A stretch of DNA of 64,000 bases from Oopsacas minuta (taxonomy: Eukaryota > Porifera > Hexactinellida > Lyssacinosida > Leucopsacidae). The notes under the pieces are model-generated. The model was not told the DNA's origin. It made no database searches and saw only the letters and a program-made list of their open reading frames with translations. The position numbers and the translations under genes were made by a program. Below, piece by piece: positions 43,560-53,931 of this stretch; position 1 is the stretch's first letter; the number at the start of each line of letters is the position of its first letter. The stretch is taken from the NCBI GenBank assembly GCA_024704765.1, contig JAKMXF010000199.1:558605-622604 (forward strand). The letters are read 5' to 3'.

Positions 43560-45006
43560 GAAAATTCCTAGGCCGACTTCAGAAAACCTAAGATTATGTA
43601 TACCATCTTCTGCGCTTCAACTCCACACATTTCCACCTCAATCAGAATTTAAGAAGCAACGAATTGAGTTCGGCAAGATCGTGCAACTTTAATCAACTGG
43701 TTAAATGTCGAACAAGCAATTTACTAAGGTGTCTTCAGTATCGCGAGACTCTGGAATTTGTTGTCCGACAATGGGATATACTATGAGGAGAAAGAATTAT
43801 GTAAGGCTATTATGGAGTGCATTTCCGTTAGTCTTGATCACAGTAAAGAACAGTATCAAACTGATGATAAGGAAACTTTTGTGGTATGATGTAATGACAT
43901 CAATACATTACTAGACAGATTTTATGGTAAAACATGTGGCGATAATCTACCAAGATTGAAATATACACTCGGCCTTGATTATGGACGAGATTTCTCAATC
44001 TTATACTCAACTTAAGCTTGCGGAATGAAAATTTTGTAGATAATCTTATCTATCTTTGGGTTACCAATGTTCCCAAAAATTGTTATAACTTTCAGCAGAT
44101 TTTCAGGACAATAAAATAAGCAATTTTCTGACTAACATATCACACTTACCGTTTATCTCAAAGCTGGGTGTATTTGGATCGTTGTGTATGACATTCATAG
44201 AGGAATATGGATTTCTAATACAATGGGTAGATCCAATATTCCAGAGTTGCATTTGATGTTAAGAGTGGGACAAAATCAGTATGATGCCATACTAACAATA
44301 ATGTCTGAGGAACAGTTACTCAGGCGCGAATCTTTAATAAGAAATAATAAAATTCAACGGGGCACAAACCATGAAATGCACTGACCTTCCCTACTTCAAA
44401 CTCAGCCTTGATTGCCCTGAAGCGAATTAGTGATGTGGTTGCATCACGCTTTGAGACAAAGATTGAATCGAATACATCATCAGATTCATCATTTCGAAGA
44501 GGCTTTTAATAGAACAGGGCTACCATGTTCAACTAAAGTCCATGTTGTTTCCCTTTACTCTGTAAATTTTGTTCAAAACTACCTTCCTTCGGGAAAGGGT
44601 CTGAGGTACGCCTAAGAACAAGCTGTTGAATCATCTCAGTCTCTCTTTTTGAAGATCTGGAATGGATCGAAATGCAATGAAGATGAAGATTTTCATTAAT
44701 GTATATACAAGTATAATGCAGTTCTTGAGGCCAATTTCACGAACTACTCCATATCACAATCTAATATATTTGTGTTTTTGTGTACTTGTTATGCTAATGC
44801 CAATAGTAATACTATTATCCCATGTCTAAGAAAAAACATTTGGAATATAAAGTTTTGACACCTAATTTTAGTATCACTATTGCAAAATCTTGTGATCGAA
44901 ATGTTATATTCAAAACAGTTTCGTAATCTACTAATATTCTATCCCAATCTATAAATTTCGTACGGTCCGTGTTTTATGGCCGAGATTAAGATTTCAGGGA
45001 TCAGTG
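43560..45006 (+). mobile_element. second CAC-type (Chapaev-like) copy, 5' truncated
   Basis: Protein remnants align with those of 27409-29409. MSNKQFTKVSSVSRDSGICC matches MSLSNKQLKVVI...CPSM. YTLGLDYGRDFSIL matches GLDFSRGFTKLL. TVYLKAG replaces TVDLKAA, losing the likely second acid. IPELHLMLRVGQNQYDAIL matches LPELHLLLGIGQKLYDAIL. STKVHVV and EQAVESSQSLF match STKVHVL and SEQAFESAHSRF. The right tip, reverse-complemented from 45006, reads cactgatccctgaaatctta. The left end and zinc-finger region are lost where the copy joins mariner sequence. Confidence 0.75.
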
Positions 45007-46183
45007 TAAGCAAGAACTAGCCAACTTTTGTATTACAACATTATTTGCCACTGTCAGTCAATATATATTCTAGATAGATGAAATTTGAATCACATGTACC
45101 TCACACTATCCCAAATGACTTGATGTTATCACTTGACCAAGTACAAAATCATCATGGAATAATTGAGTTATCACTAAACAAAAAACACAAATTTCGAAAT
45201 TTCAAAAATTTAGAGAATCACTTAATACCTGTGTTTCGAAGCCCCGAGGTAATAACCTCAAATCACGCAGTAGCTCCAGTGCTACCACTTTAGGCCAATA
45301 AATGTACTTTGGATGGACTATTCTTAACAGATTACGGCCCAAGTTTACGTTCTTAATGAAAAGGAACACTAGAATTTTACCACTTCCTTTTAATCAATTC
45401 CCCCACCAAAAACGAGATTTTGTTCCTTTCGTCCTCAAAATACCAGATTTCCCCAGCAGTATTCGGTTAAAGATGCATAGAAGCTTAGACAAGGTAAAAC
45501 TATGATGTAGGGGCTGTGGAATTATGTTTTGTGGCATGTATTATAGTACCATTGATATTCAACCTCTAGAATATTTTGATGGGAATGCTGCCAATTACTA
45601 ACTAGGGGCGTGTCCAATATGTTGGGCGTGACTTGACTTGAGTAACGGTCCCAGATAATGTAGATTCCTAAAATACTGTACATGGATAAGCTTAACCTTA
45701 CAAAATCATCTCCAAAGTGTATAATTATATTTTTTATGGATTAGACACAGCTTAATGTTTTTAGAGAATATTATAAAATGAGCTCTCAAGATGTTGCTCC
45801 AGAGTGTTTTACTTACTCTCGGTGTGATCGCCTTTTGGTACCTGAGCACAAGCATATTGGCGACCACTGATGGCCGCATATGACTATTATATCGCAAACA
45901 ATCTAGTGAAATAGAAGCCATCAGAGCTTCATCTAGAGTTAGGTAATTTGCGCACCCTAAGCGTGCATGGCTTGAATTTTGCGAAACCCAATGTATTATA
46001 AACATGGGGACAGCACCTGATATAGCTCTTTTTTCGCCACCACCCTCAAATATTTTCCAAAAGTCACGCACCCAAATATAGGCCTAGAACCTATGATATG
46101 CTAAATATACGGCTAAATATGCCACCGATAGGCTTGAATACCAGAAGGCCGACTAAATGTGGTATTACCACATATCTCGAGAA
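45007..46183. other. no gene recognised
   Basis: Short frames only. About 45920-45965 resembles 9275-9315 (catctag-gttag/atgtaa ... cgcaccctaag). No terminal repeat of the Tigger relic to the right could be found here. Confidence 0.4.
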
Positions 46184-47657
46184 TTATGTGATTGAGTTAA
46201 GTATGTATTTGTGAAGACACTCCAAGACTTCTCTTTTAGTGGTGAGACTAATAGGCGTGATATCGCCTTCATCATCACTTCTTCCGGCAATCATTAGGTC
46301 TGCATCATTGGATCGGTTCAAAATGGTGTGATACTCTTCAAGAAGAGCTTCCTCCCATCCTTCGCAGTTTTCTGTTGAAATGCAGTCGTCTATCTGGCAA
46401 TATTCAACTGTGTTCATGCAGGTAGAATCCATCCAAAATGTTGTTACTGTGACTATCAAATCTTGCACCTCTTTGTCCACACTGTCCGAAATTGCCCCTG
46501 ATTCACCAGATATACTCCATTTAAAACCATAATTGCTGAAACATTTAATTATAGTAGTCTCAAAAACCTACCTCCAACTTCGGATTATCCATTTCAAAGC
46601 ATCCAAGACATTTACTCTTTGCTTATTTCACTTGCAGAGTCGCACTCATCCATCCAAGCAATTACATAATTCAGTAAATGCTTTCTGAAATGTAGCTTGA
46701 ATGCCTTATTATTCCGCCATCAAGTGGCTGGGGGCATGAAGTGGTATTGGGAGGAGGAAATTTTACGATCACATTGGACAACTAGATATCACTGGCCGCT
46801 ACAACATGGGATGATACATTATCCATGTACATCACAATTGTCCGTTTATCTAGCTTCATTCTCCTGTTAATGCTTTAAAGCCAATCAGCGAATACTTTCG
46901 TGTTCATCCATGCTTTACTGTTCGCTTTCCAATCTACTCCTAGCTGAGCTATATCAATACCACTGAATGCTCTTGGCTTTTTCGAATTACCTATAACAAG
47001 AGGTGTAATCTTTTCTCCAGCTGCACTACATGCCAAAAGTACGATTAACCTGTCTTTACTGAGTTTACAACCATGAACGTTGTCTCTAACTTGTGCTAGA
47101 GTCTTGTTGGGTAAGGCACGGTAGAATGGCCTGTTTCGTCGCAATTAAAAACAGATTTGGGGCTGTAAGTCGAAATAAGGTCAGGTAATCTATCTTTAAA
47201 CTGATTAACAACATTGACGTCCACATCTCCACTTTCTTCTGAAATGTTAAACTGTTTGATCTTGTAGCCGTGTTTCCACGCAGCTAACCAGCCATTACTC
47301 GCCTGAAAATCATTGAAATGAAGCCTTTCGGCAAGCCACAAAGCCTTGAATTGAATAATTCCCCCACATATTGGTATATTTTTAGCTCTTGCTTGAGAAA
47401 AAAAGCTATACATCAATTCATTCAGCGCATTGAAGGGTCTCTTTCATTCCACATCGCCGCTTTGTCAAACAATTCGATTCCCATGCCTCCATATACTGTT
47501 TACGTTTTTTCAGAATGCCACATACAGTACTCCTCCCGATCCCAAAACGTTCACTGAGCTGTTGCTGTGGGCTTTGGCGTTTCCTGGCTAGCCAAAATGA
47601 GAGATATTTATTCTCTAAGTGAGTTTCTGTATGTTGTCTTCTTGACGAGGTAGCCAT
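46184..47657 (-). pseudogene. Tigger transposase C, frameshifted
   Basis: The start is ATG 47657 (MATSSRRQHTETHLENKYLS). An HTH follows (QQQLSERFGIGRSTVCGILK), then, one frame over, the CENP-B HTH with FQASNGWLAAWKHGYKIKQF. The first catalytic aspartate is in SVFNCDETG (near 47135). A second frame change leads to YRALPNKTLAQVRD and VIGNSKKPRAFSG. After a stop the second aspartate is readable in VMYMDNVSSH (near 46825) and the third in CPQPLDGGIIR (near 46730), where the usual Q of DQG is G. An acidic tail ends at 46184. Three or more lesions make it inactive. Confidence 0.8.
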
Positions 47658-48214
47658 TTTCACCCGAAGTACAGGTAATTTCAAGTGTGGTCGTTTTATA
47701 GAATACTAGTGTATTCATAAAATTGAAATATGAGTTTCAAGTATTGTGCAAATGGTATACGTAGTAAGTATTTGCAATAACTATAGTAGGAAGCAAGGGC
47801 CTTTTGGAGGGTGGTCAATTACTGACATTAGGTATCAAACTCAAAATTTAATAGGCTAAATAGTTTGTATATACTCAAGTAAAATTCAAGACATGTGCTT
47901 GTCAAATATCAAGTATGCAGTAAACTATAATTACATTATAAACGATAATTTTGGATTATGAAGGTAAAATCGTCTCCATAATCCGACATTTGTTGAATTA
48001 TGTACATCTCAGATAAATTAAAGTTAAATCGCTAAATTGTCGGTTTATAGAGGTCGAATTATATTTCTTGGTCATCATTAAATTGTCGGATTACGAGTAG
48101 GAGGTTCCGGATTATTGAGGTTGTTTTCTATACAAAAACTATCCGTGAAAAGAAATAATGTCGGTTTAGCGAAATTCCGGAGTACAGAGGTGTTGGATTA
48201 TGCAGGTTCTACTG
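46184..48214 (-). mobile_element. Tigger/pogo element C, one end missing
   Basis: The right end, reverse-complemented from 48214, reads cagtagaacctgcataatcc, followed by TA (48215-48216). The right subterminal stretch (about 47960-48214) repeats blocks such as ccggattattgagg, tcggtttagcg and ggattatgcagg. The transposase is on the minus strand. No matching left end lies within 700 bases of the stop codon, so that side is deleted. Confidence 0.75.
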
Positions 48215-48493
48215 TATATATGAATACCGTTTATAAGAACCCTAACTCGATTTACCAAATCTTTTGTATTCTACTCCATTGTAGGGCCGCGGCCACCAGA
48301 TTTGTGATCATGACCTTCAGGGGAAAGCGGTTCAGTTGAATAGGATACTCTAATATATCCCGGACCAGTGTCACTGCCCTGCATTGGATTCTTACTGGAT
48401 ATAAAACATTTCATGTCAGTTATGAAAACATTGTATATACAATTTCCGGCGATTTTCATATACTTTACATCTACTATATTTAATTAGCTTTTA

Positions 48494-48922
48494 CAGTAGA
48501 ACCCTCATATGTCTATTTACTTGGGGATTAAAGAGATTGATTAATACGTAATACAAATTACATACACAATAGAATGCTAATTAGGTATATTGTATTATTG
48601 TATGCACATTACTATGTTATTTGCAATACTATTATTGTAATATATTTGGCTTCAATGAAGTTGAATTTTTCTCATAGACTCTGGCATATATCCTAGAATT
48701 GCTATAACTTTTTTGTTTCTTGACCCAATTTCGAAATCTCTAGATCAATCTTCATCTCTCAAAATGCCCTATAACGGCTCATATAGCGATTTTTATCATC
48801 TTGTAGAATGTTGGGTTATAATTTTCTATAATTGTACCTAAATTAGTTCGGGAAATACGCACTCCGGATAAACAGTGGGAATATTCGCAGTTTCTGGTGT
48901 ATGTAATAACGAGACTCTATTG
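48494..48922. mobile_element. probable Tigger-like MITE, 429 bp
   Basis: The left end reads cagtagaaccctcatatgtc and the right end, reverse-complemented, caatagagtctcgttattac. TA lies on both sides. Only the outer bases agree, so this is a tentative call. The interior has no coding capacity. Confidence 0.4.
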
Positions 48923-50119
48923 TATGTTTAGATTATTTTCAAATGAAAACTCTATTAATATTTCCTCACAGATAATTCAAATTCATATTTCTAAGGAGTA
49001 ATGGCTGTTCCTATGGTAGTATCTTCTTTCCAACTGATATTTTCCCCAATCTTTCATCCAGTTATGGAGAAATAATCTTGAATGAATTGTTTTGAACCTT
49101 TACAATTGATCCTGTCAGCACACGATCACAAACTGGAAAAGGTACTATAATACATTCGAGTAAGTGTGCATCTTACAATATCATTCGTTCTTCAACATTT
49201 CATTATCTTAGAGTAAACTACAGTATAAACTTTGTTGACCCTACAACTGGTGGACATACACAAAGTATCCAAAATAACTGGGGTAGAACCAAGAAATCTT
49301 TGAAGCGGTTAATGATAATTAAACCCAGACTATTAGATACACACATTGCAGAGGTTTGTTGCAGGAAAAGGAATTGAGATAATGCCTTCGCAAACATAAT
49401 TGCTGAGATTAGAAGTAAATATCCTGTTGTATAAGATGTTGGCATTCCATTTGTATAATTTCAAACTCAATTTGAGATTATATTACGTTTTATTCATTAA
49501 GAAATCCCAATTTTTGGAAAAATTGCAAACTGATATGTAGCCAACAGAATTGAGTGATAAACATGCTTTCTAGATTTTGTGCACATACCTATGTATTATA
49601 TATTGATTTTGTTGTTATTTAGGCTTCAGTGCTAATTTGAAATTTCTCCATAGACTTTTGCTTTTATAACGGTATTGGAAAAATGAAATTCTCTGACTTT
49701 TTTTGTTTTCAACCGATTTTCAATTTCCTTAGCTCAATCTACTCACCTCAACGAGTTTTATCACCGTCCATTTAGCGATTTTGCACTCTTAATAATTTTT
49801 GGGGATTAAGACAGTGCAATTGTACCAAATTTTCTTCACCATAGGATTTGGCTTATTCTGGAAATTCTTCGTAACTTCATTTGTATTTAAAGATATTCGC
49901 GTTCTAAATTTCTACCTTCATTACTCAACCAGTTCTATAACTTCCAAAACAGCTCTAGAGTCTATTCGAGAAATTTCCTTCCGTCAAATAATGTAGTTGT
50001 ACCGCAGATTTTTGCTGAATTCAATACCAATATTATGTTAGTTTGATATTCATGAATACTGATTTTGGGGTTTTAAACTTGGTATTTAACAGTGTTCATT
50101 TGATGTTTTGACTTTAGAT
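48923..50119. other. upstream region of DLST; no gene recognised
   Basis: AT-rich. It contains two similar stretches (about 48680-48830 and 49660-49800) sharing wording such as gacttttttgt/aacttttttg, caatttc and agctcaatct/agatcaatct, perhaps an old duplication. The last few hundred bases should contain the DLST promoter; no TATA box was assigned. Confidence 0.4.
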
Positions 50120-51487
50120 ATGTGGAAGTTTTTCCATTATACCAATTATAGATCTATTCAACGAACTCTTACAAATATCTCATCCTGCTATTATATTCCT
50201 TTTTTGATGCCCCGTTCAGTTCTATCTAAAAGATGTACCCTTCAAATGTTCACATCTAGATACTCCCAACTTATCTCTTCTCAAAATATTTGGACCTCTG
50301 CACTACTAAATGCTGATATTTATACTGTGACAACACCTTCATTTGCTGACTCAATTACTGAAGGAGATGTTAGATGGCGTTGTAATGTTGGTGATAAGGT
50401 TTCCGAGGATGAAATTTTGGGCGAGATTGAAACTGATAAAACAGCTTTACCTATCCACTCCTCACATTCCGGTGTAGTCGAAGTCTTACTTGTTTCTGAT
50501 GGAGACAAGGTTATTGAAGGCCAGGAATTGTTGAAAATTCGTCGACATGACAGCGATACTTTCTCTTCCCCTGCAAATGCTACAACACTCTCTTCAGTTG
50601 GGACAATCTCAACAAACATAGAATCCTCAGATATTGATCCTTTAATTCGGGAAACTGATGTGTCTGAATCTAGAGCACTTATCCCTCCTACAATGCAGAA
50701 TACCCCATTTGATACGATTTCTTCTAGTACTATTGCCCCTGTACCCTCTGCAAACGATAATTCTGCGTTTGGTGTTATTTCTAGCTCACGAAGTGACAGG
50801 AGGGTTAAGATGTCTCGGATGAGACTTAAAATTTCTGAACGGCTCAAAGCTTCGCAAAATACTGCTGCAATGCTCACAACTTTCAATGAAATTGACATGA
50901 GCAATATTGTGTCATTGAGAAATACTTATAAGGATGCATTTCTCAAGAAATATGGTGTCAAACTTGGCATAATGTCCACCTTTTTGAAATCTTCTGCAAT
51001 TGCCCTGAAAGAAATGCCAGTAGTGAATGCTGTAATTGATGGTAGTGATATTGTTTATCGGAATTATATAGATATTTCTGTAGCAATTGCTACCTCTAAT
51101 GGACTTGTTGTTCCCGTTATTAAAGATGTTTCAAATATGAGTTTTTCTGAAATTGAGATTAAGTTAAATTATCTTACCGATCGGGCAGTTAATAAACAAC
51201 TCTCCATTGATGACTTGTATGGTGGTACCTTCACAATATCAAATGGAGGTGTATTTGGTTCACTTTATGGCACTCCTATTATCAATCCACCTCAATCTGC
51301 TATTCTCGGTATGCATGCTATTATTGAAAGGCCTATAGCAATCAATCTTCAACCTGTTGTTCGTCCAATGATGTACGTTGCACTAACATACGATCATCGG
51401 TTGATTGATGGTAGAGAAGCAGTTCTATTTCTGAAGAAAATAAAATCATCAGTTGAAGAACCTTTAGTTATGCTACTTGATATATAA
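50120..51487 (+). CDS. DLST: dihydrolipoyllysine succinyltransferase, 2-oxoglutarate dehydrogenase E2
   Basis: This host gene has one 455-residue open frame; an upstream TTG-led extension is not used because the first ATG (50120) suits a leader. Residues 1 to about 65 are rich in Ser, Arg and Tyr with few acids, as in a mitochondrial targeting peptide. The lipoyl domain follows (about 68-142), with the lipoyl-lysine at Lys107 in [11 protein letters not shown] Ser/Thr-rich linker (about 145-215) joins it to the catalytic domain. No peripheral subunit-binding domain is seen, as in animal DLST. The catalytic domain (about 225-455) ends with [12 protein letters not shown]; His426 and Asp430 are the active-site pair. 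The enzyme transfers succinyl groups to CoA in the TCA cycle. The gene has no intron and lies on the plus strand, apart from other genes. Confidence 0.96.
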   Translation: MWKFFHYTNYRSIQRTLTNISSCYYIPFLMPRSVLSKRCTLQMFTSRYSQLISSQNIWTSALLNADIYTVTTPSFADSITEGDVRWRCNVGDKVSEDEILGEIETDKTALPIHSSHSGVVEVLLVSDGDKVIEGQELLKIRRHDSDTFSSPANATTLSSVGTISTNIESSDIDPLIRETDVSESRALIPPTMQNTPFDTISSSTIAPVPSANDNSAFGVISSSRSDRRVKMSRMRLKISERLKASQNTAAMLTTFNEIDMSNIVSLRNTYKDAFLKKYGVKLGIMSTFLKSSAIALKEMPVVNAVIDGSDIVYRNYIDISVAIATSNGLVVPVIKDVSNMSFSEIEIKLNYLTDRAVNKQLSIDDLYGGTFTISNGGVFGSLYGTPIINPPQSAILGMHAIIERPIAINLQPVVRPMMYVALTYDHRLIDGREAVLFLKKIKSSVEEPLVMLLDI

Positions 51488-52392
51488 ACTTTTGGTAAAA
51501 TTCAATCATTATTTGTCTTCTAGTAAATCAATTAGAACATATTTATTAAATTAGGTATTTATCCTTCGTGAATAAGGTTTAGAAATTGTGATGAATTTTC
51601 AGCTTCCCACTCTACACTGGGAAATATTTTGCGGTAATGTATTCACATTGTATGAGATAAGGCAATTTTGATTTGAGAATTGTACTCTACGCATGCAAAT
51701 TAACTATTGACGAAGCTTTCAACTTATAGCTACTGATTAGTTTATAAATTACCACCTTTTTCACGTGCAACCATGGTGTGGGATGGTAACAAATTGTACA
51801 TGGTGGCAGATGATTGATATTTATCAACCAAAGAAGCAGCTATTAGTGGTGAAAGGTTATGTAATGGACGTTATAATGTTTAGAATAGGAATTAGATATC
51901 AAAATTTAAATATCACATAAATTAATTCATTACTCCTAAGTATTAGACTTTGTTTAGTAATGTTTTCAATGGATATTTTCTTGTTTAGGATATACGAATA
52001 CTTTTGGATGGGGAGTGTACAGTACAACCTCTATATCTATTGAGAATACCCTGAACTTTTAACGCATAAATCCTTCATAAAATCAGGTTTTATCTTTAGA
52101 TTTTTCCCTTTTTTTGGGAATTTCACTTCCTGGAGACTCAAGGATATAGTTGAAGTAGGATAATTATTTAGTCAAGCGAAATTTTGGTTAGATATTCTCT
52201 TTATAGATAGAGAAAATATTGTAGATTCAAATCCTAGCTTAGAATAGATATTTTATACTGCCCTAATTGTAAAATTTTGCTTTTCATCTGAGAGTCGGGC
52301 AATTTTTCCACCTCAAATTCATATCTGAGTTCCCAAAAAAAGTGTCATACTGGATTTCTACCAAGCTTGGCTGAAGTTTAGTCTATTAGTAG
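51488..52392. other. DLST 3' flank; no gene recognised
   Basis: This is the downstream flank of DLST. No canonical AATAAA lies in the first 150 bases; the nearest variant is gaataagg near 51570. Short frames lack motifs. Confidence 0.4.
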
Positions 52393-52604
52393 ATATTATA
52401 AATATAAAATTACACCCTATGCTGACAGCTTAGTCTATTAATTAAATGTTTAAAAGGTGACACTATTTATTGGAGGCACCGTGAGAGGTTAGTTTTAATC
52501 TCATTACATATAGTGCCTCCAATTACTAGTGCCACTTTTTAGACATTTAATTAATAGACTGGGCCTGTCGGCACAGGTTGAAATATTATATTTTACCGAG
52601 CGGA
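52393..52604. repeat. imperfect inverted repeat, about 210 bp
   Basis: The left arm contains agtctattaattaaatgttt and ggtgacactatttattggag. The right arm carries the complement in reverse order (ctccaattactagtgccact, then taaatgtc-like and taatagact). The arms continue outward with lower similarity (gctgacag against ctgtcggc). The loop is about 30 bases. It could be a small fold-back MITE; ends and target duplication could not be fixed. Confidence 0.65.
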
Positions 52605-53902
52605 GCGAGAATTTCAAATCCATCAAACAATATATTTACAATTTACTATGATGATCCAGTCCATTTAATGTACAATTTATTTGCAATAATTATCAGATCA
52701 CTAAATACTATTGATAGAAGGGAATACTGGAGAAGATTTCATTGGTACAAATTCAAGAGTGTGAAATTCGGAATCAGCCTATTGAATTACCCCCTTTTAC
52801 TGTCTGGAACAATCTTTGATGAGTCAAAGGTTATATATTCGAGGAAATACTTATCTTTTAAATTATCTATGGTTAATTGTAAAAAATATTTCTTTATATA
52901 TATAATATATATAATTAAAGCTATCGTAGTAATAGATATTCAATGAATCCATATTATATACAGTACTAGTAGTTCCTATTGTTTAACTAATTAATATTGA
53001 ACATCTAAGGACAATAGAAATATTACCGATGACATAGTGCTATATAATTAATATTATTCATTTACTTTCTGCAAAATTTTGTCACCATTCATTTCATATC
53101 TTTGCTAGATACGAGACAATAGATTGGCCAGTGTGAAATAGTGGCACTTGGTGTCCGATTGATTAGTAAAGGGGAGAAGCACACCCGAATAATATTTCTC
53201 ACACCATATATCACCTTAATTCTATACAGTTTTGGCAGCAGAGCTCTTTTCACGGAGAAAAACCATGAAAACATAAAAGAATAAGGCAACCATTTCAATA
53301 CTGGGCCACTATACTAAAGTATAGTCGACACAGTAAAAATATAAATAATGGAGTGGACTTTTGTTATTCCATTTTTGCGACTAGAAATATTTTGGTGTAT
53401 TTAATCTTATGGAAATAGTATAATTTCCCGAGTTTAATAGGACTAATATCCAATTAGTTACAGTAAATCTGATTGTAGATATTCGTTACTGTTGAAATAT
53501 TCAACTTGTGGCGTGATCCAGATCATATTATTTACTCTTGTCAAAACTTTAGAACGTGGGTGTTAGTAAAGGCTTTACCCCCAATTGTCCAATTTATTTT
53601 ATCCGATTCGTGGTATGAAATTTCTACATTTTGACCCGAATAGAAGTATTATTGATAAATATATAACAAATTACACAGCACATATTTCTGAATTATTTTC
53701 AGATCGTTAAGACGTCCTCTCGCTAGATAACAATTTATTCTTCGTATAATTGCATCATCTTTTCAGAACAATATTGGAGGGCAATCTATTTGGTTTAAAA
53801 TATCAAATTTCATCACTATTCGGACAAAATTCACTATTGTTGTTATAAAAAGTGGTTGCTGGGACACTCTTTCTTATTTGACATTATTAAAACACAATCA
53901 AT
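52605..53902. other. no gene recognised
   Basis: Very AT-rich, with a TA microsatellite near 52895-52915. No protein motif in any frame. Confidence 0.4.
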
Positions 53903-53931
53903 CTATACTAGGCACTTAGTGCCTAGTATAG
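53903..53931. repeat. perfect 29-base palindrome
   Basis: The arms ctatactaggcact and agtgcctagtatag meet around a single central base, forming a perfect inverted repeat. Nothing around it suggests a gene, so it could be a relic of a transposon end or a chance hairpin. Confidence 0.7.

Larger units (their letters stand above)
39981..43580 (+). mobile_element. 5' half of a mariner, split by a hAT
   Basis: The left end (about 39981) reads cagggcgccaataagtcttg, the same terminal repeat as the mariner half at 30421. Transposase-coding sequence runs from 40203 to 40720, is interrupted by hAT B (40721-43530), then resumes for about 40-50 bases before joining CAC-type transposon sequence at about 43560-43580. 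The right half of the mariner is absent. Confidence 0.7.

Noticed and set aside
48280-48380. A hAT-like tip (gtagggccgcggcc) with a possible partner at ctgccctgc
   Set aside because: Only a few bases agree and no target duplication was found.
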